46,094 nt of DNA. Origin: Wenzhouxiangella sp. (GTDB lineage: Bacteria > Pseudomonadota > Gammaproteobacteria > Xanthomonadales > Wenzhouxiangellaceae). Both the position numbers and the translations under genes were made by a program. The notes under the pieces are model-generated. The model saw only the letters and a program-made list of their open reading frames with translations, was not told the origin of the DNA and made no database searches. The stretch is from assembly GCA_007135935.1 (NCBI GenBank), contig SLIA01000062.1:1-46094 (forward strand), read 5' to 3'. Every line of letters starts with the position of its first letter. Position 1 is the first letter of the stretch. Shown in pieces: positions 9,629-19,634 of the stretch.

Positions 9629-9839
9629 CACGCTCACTCCTTCAAAATGGAATGCGATCAAGAATGGCACAGCCGGCCGGCACGGCCGTTGACCGACGTC
9701 AAGCACGCAACGAAAACCCGGGCGCGCCCTGCTCATGACACGGTCTTGCCACCCCCACGGCCAGGGCGAGTGCGAAGCCAGCCTGTCCGGTGGCGGCAAC
9801 ATGCGATAATCGCCCGTCGTTTCCAACCAACCGGCCCGC

Positions 9840-10535
9840 ATGTCCCAAGCCGCCGAACTGCGCTTCGTGCAACTGGGTGCGCTCGCGCTGCGCATCCATC
9901 GCCTAGACCCGCCCGCCATCTGCGCCGAGCTGGCACAACGTCGTGAGCAGGCACCGGGCCTGCTCGCAGACACCGCGGTACTGCTCGATCTGGCCGATCT
10001 CGATCCGCCGCCAGCCGAAGCTCTTCGAGAACTGATCGACAGCCTCGAGGCTCAAGGTTTTCCGGTGGCCGGACTGACCGCCGCCGCGACGGCCCATGAA
10101 TTGGCAAGCGCGACCGGCCTGCACGTGATTGGCCGAAGTTCCGATACGCGCGAAGGAGAGGCCAGGCACAAGCGCAAGTCCGGCGGGCATCGCGATGCCG
10201 TCGCCACCCTGCGCATCGACCGGCCGGTGCGCTCGGGCCAGCAGATCTACGCACGCGGTGGCGACCTGGTGGTGCTGGGCAACGTCGGCGCTGGCGCCGA
10301 GGTCATTGCCGACGGCTCGGTACATGTCTACGGTTCCCTGCGCGGCCGCGCCCTGGCCGGCGCCCGGGGCGATCGTTCGGCCCGCATCTACAGTCTGGAC
10401 TTCCAGGCCGAACTGGTCTCGGTGGCCGGCACCTACAAGGTGTTCGAGCGTCTCCCCGCCGAGTTTTCCGGTCATCCCGTTCAGGCCTGGCTCGATGGCG
10501 AACAGATTCAACTGGCAGCACTCGCCGAGGGCTGA
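9840..10535 (+). CDS. minC: septum site-determining protein MinC
   Basis: C-terminal beta-helix (RPVRSGQQIYARGGDLVVLGNVGAGAEVIADGSVHVYGSLRGRALAGARGD) immediately upstream of minD. Confidence 0.93.
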   Translation: MSQAAELRFVQLGALALRIHRLDPPAICAELAQRREQAPGLLADTAVLLDLADLDPPPAEALRELIDSLEAQGFPVAGLTAAATAHELASATGLHVIGRSSDTREGEARHKRKSGGHRDAVATLRIDRPVRSGQQIYARGGDLVVLGNVGAGAEVIADGSVHVYGSLRGRALAGARGDRSARIYSLDFQAELVSVAGTYKVFERLPAEFSGHPVQAWLDGEQIQLAALAEG

Positions 10536-10556
10536 CAACGCCGCTCGACGCGGTCG

Positions 10557-10584
10557 TTGAAGCACTCATCAAGTGGGTTAGAAT
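10557..10584 (+). promoter_or_regulatory. putative sigma70 promoter for minD
   Basis: TTGAAG, 16 nt, TAGAAT in the minC-minD gap. Confidence 0.5.
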
Positions 10585-10635
10585 GCCGGGTCGGCCGCCG
10601 GCAGCGGCCCCTTTTCAATACTGGAGGATCGGCAG

Positions 10636-11445
10636 TTGTCTGAAATCATTGTCATCACCTCGGGCAAGGGGGGCGTAGGCAAGACCACCACCAGCGCCAG
10701 CATCGCTACCGGCCTGGCGCGGCACGGCAAACGCGTCGCCGTGGTCGACTTCGACGTCGGCCTGCGCAATCTCGACCTGATCATGGGCTGCGAGCGACGC
10801 GTGGTCTACGATTTCGTCAACGTCATCCAGGGCGATTGCAGCCTCAAGCAGGCCCTGATCAAGGACAAGCGCCACGACACGCTGTTTATCCTGGCCGCTT
10901 CGCAGACCCGCGACAAGGATGCACTGACCGAGACCGGGGTCGAGCAGGTGCTCGACGAGTTGCGCCAGGATTTCGACTACGTGGTCTGCGATTCACCGGC
11001 CGGCATCGAGCGCGGCGCCCACCTGGCGATGTACTTCGCCGATCGCGCCATCGTCGTGGTCAACCCGGAGGTCAGTTCGGTACGCGACTCCGACCGCGTG
11101 CTCGGCATCATGGCGAGCAAGTCGCGCAGGGCCGAACGTGGCGAAGACCCGATCGGCGAACACCTGCTGATCACCCGCTACTCGCCCGAACGCGTGGCCG
11201 AAGGCGACATGATGAGCGTGGCCGACATCGAGGAGATCCTCGGTCTGCCGGTGCTCGGAGTCATCCCCGAGTCGGAAATGGTGCTGCAATCGTCCAACTC
11301 GGGGGTGCCGGTCATACTCGACGACAAGGCCGCGGCCGGTCAGGCCTACGACGACGCGGTCGCCCGCCTGCTTGGCGAACAGCGCCCGATGCGCTTTGTC
11401 GAAGCCGACCGCAAGGGGATCCTCAAGCGACTGTTCGGGAGCTGA
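10636..11445 (+). CDS. minD: septum site-determining protein MinD (TTG start)
   Basis: Deviant Walker [39 protein letters not shown]-terminal amphipathic [10 protein letters not shown]. Confidence 0.97.
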   Translation: MSEIIVITSGKGGVGKTTTSASIATGLARHGKRVAVVDFDVGLRNLDLIMGCERRVVYDFVNVIQGDCSLKQALIKDKRHDTLFILAASQTRDKDALTETGVEQVLDELRQDFDYVVCDSPAGIERGAHLAMYFADRAIVVVNPEVSSVRDSDRVLGIMASKSRRAERGEDPIGEHLLITRYSPERVAEGDMMSVADIEEILGLPVLGVIPESEMVLQSSNSGVPVILDDKAAAGQAYDDAVARLLGEQRPMRFVEADRKGILKRLFGS

Positions 11446-11447
11446 CC

Positions 11448-11711
11448 ATGGGAATGCTGGATTTTCTGCGCAAGCGAAAGCCCGCCTCGGCCAACGTGGC
11501 CAAGGAACGCCTGCTCATCCTGGTGGCCCAGGAACGTGCCCAGCGTGGCGGGCCGGACTACCTGCCGCTGCTCAAGCGCGAACTGCTCGAGGTGATTCGC
11601 AAGTACGTCAAGGTCGACAACGAAGCGGTGCAGGTGCGCCTGGACAAGGAAGGCGAGCAGGATGTGCTCGAGCTCAACGTGATCCTGCCGGATATCGATG
11701 AGAGCGATTGA
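11448..11711 (+). CDS. minE: cell division topological specificity factor MinE
   Basis: 87 aa: [56 protein letters not shown]. Buried in the longer ORF 10836-11711. Confidence 0.97.
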   Translation: MGMLDFLRKRKPASANVAKERLLILVAQERAQRGGPDYLPLLKRELLEVIRKYVKVDNEAVQVRLDKEGEQDVLELNVILPDIDESD

Positions 11712-12321
11712 CTCCCTGACGATGCTTGCCTTCTCCGCGCTACTGGGCGTCGCGGCTCCGACCCTGGCCGATGAACGCGCATCGCCCACCCTCAACAGCG
11801 AACGCATCGAGCAGCGATTCGGCAGCTACGGCATCGAGGTGCTGAGCCAGGCCGACAGCGTGCGCGCCGCCAGCCTCTACAGTCTGGAACACGACGAACC
11901 GGTCACCCGCACTTTCGCCGTCACCCGGCTGCCCGACTCGGTCGATGCGCAACTGGACGAGGCCCATGAACGCATCCTCGCCGGCGCTTCCATCGGCGCG
12001 ACCCTGGCCGAAGCCGGCTGGAAGGTGGATCGCCGGCACCTCTGGATCGGCGAGGTGCCCGCCACGACCGGTATCGCCAGGCTGATGCATATCGATGCCC
12101 CGTCCCGGCTGGCCATTCACATATTCGATCTGGAAATCAGTCGCACGAGCGAGCGACTGCGCTATGCCACTATCGCCGAAATCCACCACCCCGACTACCT
12201 TGATCAGGACGGAGTCATCGATTTGTTCGGACGGGTCGAAGGAGCATCCGGACAGCAGGCGGCCGCCATGCTGGAACTGGTTCTCGGCAAGACGCTGAAA
12301 CTCGATCCGCCGGAGCGGTAA
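11698..12321 (+). CDS. hypothetical secreted protein
   Basis: Signal-like N-terminus ([23 protein letters not shown]); overlaps the end of minE by 14 nt. Confidence 0.5.
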   Translation: MRAIDSLTMLAFSALLGVAAPTLADERASPTLNSERIEQRFGSYGIEVLSQADSVRAASLYSLEHDEPVTRTFAVTRLPDSVDAQLDEAHERILAGASIGATLAEAGWKVDRRHLWIGEVPATTGIARLMHIDAPSRLAIHIFDLEISRTSERLRYATIAEIHHPDYLDQDGVIDLFGRVEGASGQQAAAMLELVLGKTLKLDPPER

Positions 12322-12327
12322 AGGAAC

Positions 12328-13398
12328 TCAGCGCCGCCCGGTCGGCACGCTGGTCAGATGGCGTCCCGGCCGCTCCGGGGTGGCCTGGGTACGCCAGTGC
12401 ATCATTCTCTCGGCCGCCTCGAACAACTCGGCCGGATCCTCCTCGGCGTTGATATCGGGAAACTGCACCACGAACCTCAGATCCATGCGCACCGACATGC
12501 TGGCCAGGCGCATGCTCGAGCCACCGATGCGATGACGAATACGCCGCGTCAGCACTCGTGCGCCATCGCGATTGGTGCCCATCAGGATGATGCTCAACAG
12601 GTCGGGGGCGGTGCGATGAACACTGTCTTCGTGACGCAGCACGTGCACGAGGCTTCGGTGCAGGTTGCGCATGACGGCATCACCCCAGGCCGATCCGTAT
12701 CGGTTGCGCGTGTGCCAGTAACTCTGCAGTTGCACATGCATCAGCGCCAGGTCGAGTTGCTGGCGCTGATGAAAACTCAGCGCCTGCTTGAGGCGGAAGA
12801 GGAAAGCATCCGGCTCCTTGCCCGAATCACCGATCAAGTCGCGGGCCAGCACCGGCGCGCTACCGCCCGGCAAGCACCGCTCTGAATCAGACGGCACGCC
12901 GCCCGCCCTGACACTGAGCGCATCACGCAGGTCGTCAGGACTGAAAGGCTTGGGAATGAAATCGGTCGCACCCTCGCTGATGGCCAGTTCGCGCGCGGAC
13001 GCCTCCTCCTGGCTGGTAACCACCAGAACGGGCAATCGACTGATGCCTGAGCGCGGCGAGGAGCGGATCCGGCGGATCAGTTCATGGCCATCCATGACCG
13101 GCATCATCAGGTCGGTGAACACCAGGCCGAACCCATCGTCCTGATTGAGTCGCTCCCAGGCCTGCCGTCCGTCTTCGGCCAGCACCACATCGCAATGCTC
13201 ATGCAGGAAGCGACTGCCGGCATAGCGCATCAGGCGCGAGTCATCGACGAACAGGACTCGCGCGGGAACACTGCTTTGTCGAATTGCGCTAACCATTGTG
13301 TCTGCCAGCCCCTGGATACGACCGACGCTGACCGCCAGTGTTACTGGCCTGCCATGCGTCCAGCACCTGATTGTGCGCCATACCACCGCAGGGTGCAA
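12328..13398 (-). CDS. response regulator with receiver domain and degenerate GGDEF-like output domain
   Basis: Receiver: RVLFVDDSRLMRYAG, DLMMPVMDG, VVTSQEE, PKPFSPDDL. C-terminal half has GGDEF-like context (HEDSVHRTAPDLLSIILMGTNRDGARVLTRRIRHRIG) with no GGDEF motif. Confidence 0.75.
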   Translation of the reverse strand: MHPAVVWRTIRCWTHGRPVTLAVSVGRIQGLADTMVSAIRQSSVPARVLFVDDSRLMRYAGSRFLHEHCDVVLAEDGRQAWERLNQDDGFGLVFTDLMMPVMDGHELIRRIRSSPRSGISRLPVLVVTSQEEASARELAISEGATDFIPKPFSPDDLRDALSVRAGGVPSDSERCLPGGSAPVLARDLIGDSGKEPDAFLFRLKQALSFHQRQQLDLALMHVQLQSYWHTRNRYGSAWGDAVMRNLHRSLVHVLRHEDSVHRTAPDLLSIILMGTNRDGARVLTRRIRHRIGGSSMRLASMSVRMDLRFVVQFPDINAEEDPAELFEAAERMMHWRTQATPERPGRHLTSVPTGRR

Positions 13399-13467
13399 GT
13401 TGAACGCCGTGCGGCATGGATGGGGTGTACCCTGTATCCGGATTGATCGCCCGATACCGGAGAAACC

Positions 13468-14727
13468 ATGAACGACCGCATTGCCCGGCCCTCAGCGTTC
13501 GACACGGTCAACCGCCTGTTCGATCGTGCCGCCGACCTGCTCGAACTGTCGGAGGAGAAGCGCACGGAGCTGAAAACCCCGTATCGCGAAATGATGGTGC
13601 GCCTGCCCTTGCTGACCGACAGCGGCGAGCAGAAGATCTACAAGGGCTACCGCGTGCAGCATGACAACTCGCGCGGGCCGATGAAGGGTGGCATCCGTTT
13701 TCACCCGGAAGCCGATCTCGACGAGGTGCGGGCCCTGGCCTCGCTGATGACCTGGAAAACCGCGGTCGTCAACCTGCCCTACGGTGGCGCCAAGGGCGGC
13801 ATACAGTGCGATCCGTCGGAGTTGTCCGATCTTGACCTGGAGCGCCTGACCCGCCGCTTCACCCATCGCATGGAAGGCTTCATCGGCGATCACGAGGACA
13901 TCCCCGGACCCGACATGGGCACCAATGCGCGCGTCATGGCCTGGATGATGGACGAGTACTCCAAGTTCCATGGCTTCAGCCCGGGCGTGGTCACCGGCAA
14001 GCCGCTGGAACTGGGCGGCTCGGCCGGACGTTTGTCGGCCACCGGTCGCGGCCTGTTTTTCGCCGTCGAGCGCATCGCCCCGGAGATCGGCATCGAGCTC
14101 GACGGCGCCACCGTCGCGCTACAGGGTTTCGGCAATGTCGGCTACTGGGCGGCCCGCTTCCTGGCCGATGCCGGCTGCCGCATCGTCGCGGCCAGCGATG
14201 TGCGCGGCACCATCGCCCATCCCGATGGCCTGGACGTGGACCAACTGCAGCAGGCCGCCGAGGCATCCGGCAGCATCATGGCCTTCGAGGCCGATGGCGT
14301 CCGGAAACTGGATCGTGATGATCTGCTCTCGCAGAAAGCCGACATCCTGGTACCGGCGGCACTGGGCGGCGCCATCCATGAACACAATGCCGGCACGCTG
14401 CAGTGCCGGCTGGTCGCCGAGGGCGCCAACCACCCGACCACGCCGGAGGCCGATGCCATACTGGCCGAACGCGGCATTACCGTGCTGCCCGACATCTACG
14501 CCAATGCCGGCGGCGTGACCGTGTCCTATTTCGAGTGGGTGCAGAACCTGCAGCAGATGCGCTGGGATGCCGAGCGGGTCGATCGCGAGCTGCGCGAGGT
14601 CATGCATGCCGCCTACGATGATCTGGCCGCCGCCGCACAGGAATTCGACATCGATTTGCGCACCGCCGCGTTCGTGGTCGCGATCCGGCGCGTGGCCGGC
14701 GCGGCCCGCCTGCGCGGCATGCACTGA
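13468..14727 (+). CDS. Glu/Leu/Phe/Val dehydrogenase, probably glutamate dehydrogenase
   Basis: QHDNSRGPMKGGIRFHP, LMTWKTAVVNLPYGGAKGGI, GPDMGTN, GFGNVG, PAALGGAI. Confidence 0.92.
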   Translation: MNDRIARPSAFDTVNRLFDRAADLLELSEEKRTELKTPYREMMVRLPLLTDSGEQKIYKGYRVQHDNSRGPMKGGIRFHPEADLDEVRALASLMTWKTAVVNLPYGGAKGGIQCDPSELSDLDLERLTRRFTHRMEGFIGDHEDIPGPDMGTNARVMAWMMDEYSKFHGFSPGVVTGKPLELGGSAGRLSATGRGLFFAVERIAPEIGIELDGATVALQGFGNVGYWAARFLADAGCRIVAASDVRGTIAHPDGLDVDQLQQAAEASGSIMAFEADGVRKLDRDDLLSQKADILVPAALGGAIHEHNAGTLQCRLVAEGANHPTTPEADAILAERGITVLPDIYANAGGVTVSYFEWVQNLQQMRWDAERVDRELREVMHAAYDDLAAAAQEFDIDLRTAAFVVAIRRVAGAARLRGMH

Positions 14728-15341
<614 letters not shown>

Positions 15342-15345
<4 letters not shown>

Positions 15346-15989
15346 CCGATCTGAAGGCACATCGCGAAGAGATCGCCAACGCGCTCACCCACGGCCTGGG
15401 CGTGGTCCTCGCGATTGGCGGCGGAGCGGCACTGATCACGCTCACCGCCATCTATGCCGGGGCCCGGGAAATCATCAGCGCCTCGGTATTCGTCGCCGCG
15501 CTCGTCCTGCTCTACACCGCCTCGACGCTCTACCACGCCGCCCGCCATCCGCGCATCAAGTCACGACTGAAAGTGCTCGATCACTGCGCGATCTTCCTGC
15601 TGATCGCGGGGACCTACACCCCATTCACCATCGTCGCCATGCGCGGCGGTTGGGGCTGGTCACTGTTCGGCGTGATCTGGGGCCTGGCGGTGATGGGAAT
15701 CGTGTTCAAGCTGTTCTTCACCGGCCGCTTCCGCATTCTGTCGACGGCGACCTACGTGGGCATGGGCTGGCTGGTGCTGGTGGCCTTCATTCCGCTGGTG
15801 CAGGCGCTGACGCCGGCCGCACTGGGCTGGCTGATCGCCGGCGGGGTGCTCTATACCGCCGGCACCGTGTTCTACCACAACGAGCGCATCCCCTACAGCC
15901 ACGCCGTGTGGCATATGTTCGTGCTCGGCGGCAGCATCTGCCACTTCGCCGCCGTCACCGCCCAGATCGTGCCGGTGGCCGGATCCTGA
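15342..15989 (+). CDS. hemolysin III family / PAQR-like membrane protein (GTG start)
   Basis: EEIANALTHGLGVVLAIGG, STLYHAARHPRIKSRLKVLDHCAIFLLIAGTYTPF, SHAVWHMFVLGGSICHFAAV. The GTG overlaps the upstream TGA. Confidence 0.88.
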
Positions 15990-15996
15990 GAGTCGT

Positions 15997-16161
15997 TCAA
16001 TCCCCGGACGATCCCTGCAATAGCCAGAGAAAAAACCCCAGAAAGATCGGCGGCAGACTGCACAGCATGATCAGCAGCCCGGCACCGGTCGGCCACGGCC
16101 CGAAAGTGAATACAGCTCCGATGAGCATCAGCGCCAGTCCGATCAGCAAGAGGATTTTCAT
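15997..16161 (-). CDS. small two-TM membrane protein
   Basis: MKILLLIGLALMLIGAVFTFGPWPTGAGLLIMLCSLPPIFLGFFLWLLQGSSGD. Confidence 0.55.
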   Translation of the reverse strand: MKILLLIGLALMLIGAVFTFGPWPTGAGLLIMLCSLPPIFLGFFLWLLQGSSGD

Positions 16162-16276
16162 GGCCGCGATTTTACCCCGTCCCGGCGCCGTCAGGACCGA
16201 CATCGATCGGCTGGCCGGGAACCTCCGCGACGCCGCGCGGCCCAACAGGCGCTGATTCATTCGGAATTCCTTATTC

Positions 16277-17101
16277 ATGTACTTTCTCGACCAGGGCATC
16301 TCCATTGGCCCGCTGGGCTTCAGTCTCGGTACTCTGCTGTTCCTCGTTGCGGCCACCGTGGCACTGACTGCCGGCGCCTGGCTGGGACGTCGCCGGGAGC
16401 TGCCGGTCAACGATGTCCTGTTCAACCTGCTCCTGGTCGGCCTGATCGCCGCCCGGATCGCGTTCGTGCTGCGCTACGCCGACACGTTCGACTCTCCGCT
16501 GGCCATGATCGACATCCGCGACCGCGGTTTCGACCCGCTGGGTGGCCTGGCGGGCGCGGCCATGCTGCTGGCCTGGATGGCCTGGCGCGACCGCCGGCGA
16601 CTGGCGCCGGTACTGATGGCCGGCGCCTCCGGCCTGTTCGTCTGGGCTGCGGCCGTGGGCATCGCCTGGATGACCGCAGCAGACGTCGAAAGCCTGCCGG
16701 AGGCCAGCGCGATGAACCTGGCCGGGGAAACGGTCAGCCTGGCGGCCCTGGGCCCGGAACAGGGCCGCCCCCTGGTCATCAACGTCTGGGCGACGTGGTG
16801 CCCGCCCTGCCGCCGCGAGATGCCGGTCTTCGAACGGGCACAGCAGCAACATTCCGATATCGCCATCGTCCTGCTCAACCAGGGCGAGGATGACGCCTCG
16901 GTGCGCTCGTTCCTGCATTCCCAGGACCTGGAACTCGACCATGTCCTGCTCGACCGTGACAACCGCTTCTCGCCACTGGCAGGCGTGCGCGTACTGCCCA
17001 CCACCCTGTTCTACGACGCCTCGGGCCGGCTCAGGCGCCAGCATGTCGGGGAGCTCTCGGCGGCGACGCTCAGCCGACATATCGAGGGATTGGAAGACTG
17101 A
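16277..17101 (+). CDS. membrane-anchored TlpA/ResA-like thioredoxin with Lgt-like N-terminal membrane region
   Basis: C-terminal WATWCPPCRREMPVFERAQ...VLPTTLFYDASGRLRRQHVG; several TM segments at the N-terminus. Confidence 0.78.
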   Translation: MYFLDQGISIGPLGFSLGTLLFLVAATVALTAGAWLGRRRELPVNDVLFNLLLVGLIAARIAFVLRYADTFDSPLAMIDIRDRGFDPLGGLAGAAMLLAWMAWRDRRRLAPVLMAGASGLFVWAAAVGIAWMTAADVESLPEASAMNLAGETVSLAALGPEQGRPLVINVWATWCPPCRREMPVFERAQQQHSDIAIVLLNQGEDDASVRSFLHSQDLELDHVLLDRDNRFSPLAGVRVLPTTLFYDASGRLRRQHVGELSAATLSRHIEGLED

Positions 17102-17201
17102 CAGCAGACCATCGCCCCATGATCCCGTTCAGCCGGACTTCAGCCAGGCTGGTGTACAACAGGTGCTAAATCGACCCGGTCCGTGACCCGGAGGCAGCAC
17201 C

Positions 17202-18962
17202 ATGAGAACCGTTCAACAAATGACCGTCGCGCTGACATTGATCCTCACAATGATGCTGTCGGCCCCGTCACAATCGGCCGAACCGGCACCGTTCACCGAA
17301 GCCGAGCTCGACCAGATGCTCGCTCCCGTGGCCCTGTACCCGGACACGGTGCTGTCGCACGTACTGATTGCCGCGACCTATCCGCTGGAAGTGGTGCAGG
17401 CGGCACGCTGGTCGCGCCACAACCCGTCGTTGCGCGGCGAGGAAGCCGTAGCCGCCGTCGACCACAAGGACTGGGACCCAAGCGTCAAGGCACTGGTGGC
17501 CTTTCCGGAGCTGGTCGCGCGCATGGACGAGGATCTGGACTGGACCCAGCGACTCGGCGATGCCTTCCTGATGCAGGAAGAAGACGTCATCGACACGGTC
17601 CAGTACCTGCGCTCGGAGGCCTATGCCCAGGGCCACCTGCGCTCCAACGAACACGTTCGGGTGGTGCGCGAGACGCAGTACATCTACATCGAGCCGGCCC
17701 GCACCCGCGTGGTCTACGTGCCCTACTACGACCCGCGCGTGGTCTACACCCGCTGGCGCTGGGCCAGCCATCCGCCGGTCTACTGGCGCCATCCCCCGGC
17801 CTACCGCAGCAGCGTGGTGTTTTACTGGGGGCCGGCTTACCGGGTGGCACCGACGTTCTACTTCAGTTCCTTCCACTGGTCGCGCCGGCAGGTGGTGAGC
17901 GTGCACCATCACCATCACTATCATCACCATCGGCATGTGCATACCCACCGGCACTTCAGCTCCGGCCGGGAGATCGCGCGCTACGGCAATGCCCGCCACT
18001 GGCAGCACAACCCGGTGCACCGTCGCGGGGTGAGCTATCGTCCCGGGGTCGATCAGCGGCGCTTCGTGCAGACTCAGCGTGACGACGCCAGGTCAGCTTC
18101 CTTGCGCTCGGCTTCGACCCGCGCCTCCAGCCCGCAACGGGCGCGCACGGTCGGACAGCAGCGCCAGTGGGCCGATCAGCAGCGCGCGGCCGCTCCCTTG
18201 CGGGAACGCGCCCAGACCCGCAGTCAGACGCCGTCTCGCAGTGCCGGCACCAGCCCGGCGCAACGCGGCCAGGCCGGCCGTGTCCAGCGCCAGCCCGCTT
18301 CCGGCAACCGGCCAGTCACACAGCAGTCAGGCAACGTACGCAGCGAAGCATCGAGGCAGGGTAGCAGCGCCACGCGTCCGGACAACCGGATCCAGCGTCA
18401 AGCGCAGACCGATCTTGCCGCCAGCGCGCGAAGCACCGACTCGACGCGCGGTGAGGCGACACCGCCGCGGACCGGGGCCGTGCGCTCCGGCCAGACGGCA
18501 GGCTCCCAGTCCAGCCCGAATCGTGCGGCGAACCCCCGGCCGTCCAGCGAGGCAGGCAGCCAGGCCCGGAATCCGTCCCGTCAATCGAGTCCGGCCCGCA
18601 CCAGCCGTCCGGACAGCAGGGCCCGCAGCGCGTCGCGCGCCAGCGCGGCCCCCTCACGGGAGTCCTCGCAACCCCAGGCGCAAGCGCCGCAATCTTCGAG
18701 ACAATCGGCCACATCGTCCAGCCGAACCCAGGCGGCCACGCCCCGTCCTTCGCGATCGACGCCCGCTCCGTCGCGCAGTCAGTCATCGGGCTCGTCGGCA
18801 CCATCGCGCTCAAGCAGCCCGCCGTCGCGCAGCAGCTCCAGCCGCAGTACGCCACCGCGTGAGTCGTCATCGAGCAACAGGACCGCCAGCCGAGGGACAA
18901 CGTCCTCGCGTGGATCGAACCCACAACGCCGATCGAACCGTCAGGACCGACACACCGACTGA
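17202..18962 (+). CDS. DUF3300-domain secreted protein with His-rich segment and Arg/Ser/Gln-rich disordered tail
   Basis: LDQMLAPVALYPDTVLSHVLIAATYPLEVVQAARW; HHHHHYHHHRHVHTHRH; low-complexity C-terminus. Confidence 0.85.
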   Translation: MRTVQQMTVALTLILTMMLSAPSQSAEPAPFTEAELDQMLAPVALYPDTVLSHVLIAATYPLEVVQAARWSRHNPSLRGEEAVAAVDHKDWDPSVKALVAFPELVARMDEDLDWTQRLGDAFLMQEEDVIDTVQYLRSEAYAQGHLRSNEHVRVVRETQYIYIEPARTRVVYVPYYDPRVVYTRWRWASHPPVYWRHPPAYRSSVVFYWGPAYRVAPTFYFSSFHWSRRQVVSVHHHHHYHHHRHVHTHRHFSSGREIARYGNARHWQHNPVHRRGVSYRPGVDQRRFVQTQRDDARSASLRSASTRASSPQRARTVGQQRQWADQQRAAAPLRERAQTRSQTPSRSAGTSPAQRGQAGRVQRQPASGNRPVTQQSGNVRSEASRQGSSATRPDNRIQRQAQTDLAASARSTDSTRGEATPPRTGAVRSGQTAGSQSSPNRAANPRPSSEAGSQARNPSRQSSPARTSRPDSRARSASRASAAPSRESSQPQAQAPQSSRQSATSSSRTQAATPRPSRSTPAPSRSQSSGSSAPSRSSSPPSRSSSSRSTPPRESSSSNRTASRGTTSSRGSNPQRRSNRQDRHTD

Positions 18963-19020
18963 AGCACAAGCATGCTCAGCAGCCCCCCGGGCGGGGGATG
19001 TGCATGAGATCAGGATCGTG

Positions 19021-19446
19021 TCATTTGAGGGTGGCGTTGAGACTGATATCGGCTGCCGCCAGCACCTTCGACACCGGACAACCCGATTTGGCCGCCTCGG
19101 CATGCTTGAGGAACTCGGCTTCGTCGATGCCCGGCACCTCGGCCTCGCAGGTCAGCTCGATACGGTTGATCGAGGGGCCATCGTCTCCCATCTCCAGGTT
19201 CACCGCGGCGGTCGTGCTGACCGAGGTCGGCGTATGCCCTGCTCCGGCGAGGATGTTCGACAAGGCCATCGAAAAGCAGCCGGCATGGGCCGCGGCGATC
19301 AATTCTTCCGGATTGGTTCCCGCGCCTTGTTCGAAACGCGAACCGAAAGAATACTGGCCTTCCCAGGCACCGCCACCGAATTGCATGGTGCCGCTGCCGG
19401 CTTTGAGATCGCCCTTCCACTGGGCGCTGGACTTGCGTACGGGCAT
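19021..19446 (-). CDS. OsmC family peroxiredoxin
   Basis: FGSRFEQGAGTNPEELIAAAHAGCFSMALSNIL...AKSGCPVSKVL; conserved Cys pair. Confidence 0.92.
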   Translation of the reverse strand: MPVRKSSAQWKGDLKAGSGTMQFGGGAWEGQYSFGSRFEQGAGTNPEELIAAAHAGCFSMALSNILAGAGHTPTSVSTTAAVNLEMGDDGPSINRIELTCEAEVPGIDEAEFLKHAEAAKSGCPVSKVLAAADISLNATLK

Positions 19447-19634
19447 GATGGACTCCTTAAGGCAGATACTCTTGCACGTCTACTGATTCTAACGCCGCCA
19501 CGTTCAACGGGAATCAAGATAACACCCCGGCGCAACGGCGCAGCATCGAGCCCGAAAGCGGCGAGAACATTATCGCTATGTAAGGGTGTGCTAATGTGTC
19601 AGACCATGACCATCCTGAGCGGAACCCGGCAGCC

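Noticed and set aside
10836-11711. 291 aa ORF as one protein
   Set aside because: Out-of-frame minD sequence joined to genuine MinE; MinE starts at 11448.
18980-18999. CCCCCCGGGCGGGGG as a terminator between DUF3300 and osmC
   Set aside because: Only a ~5 bp stem and no T-run; too weak to call.
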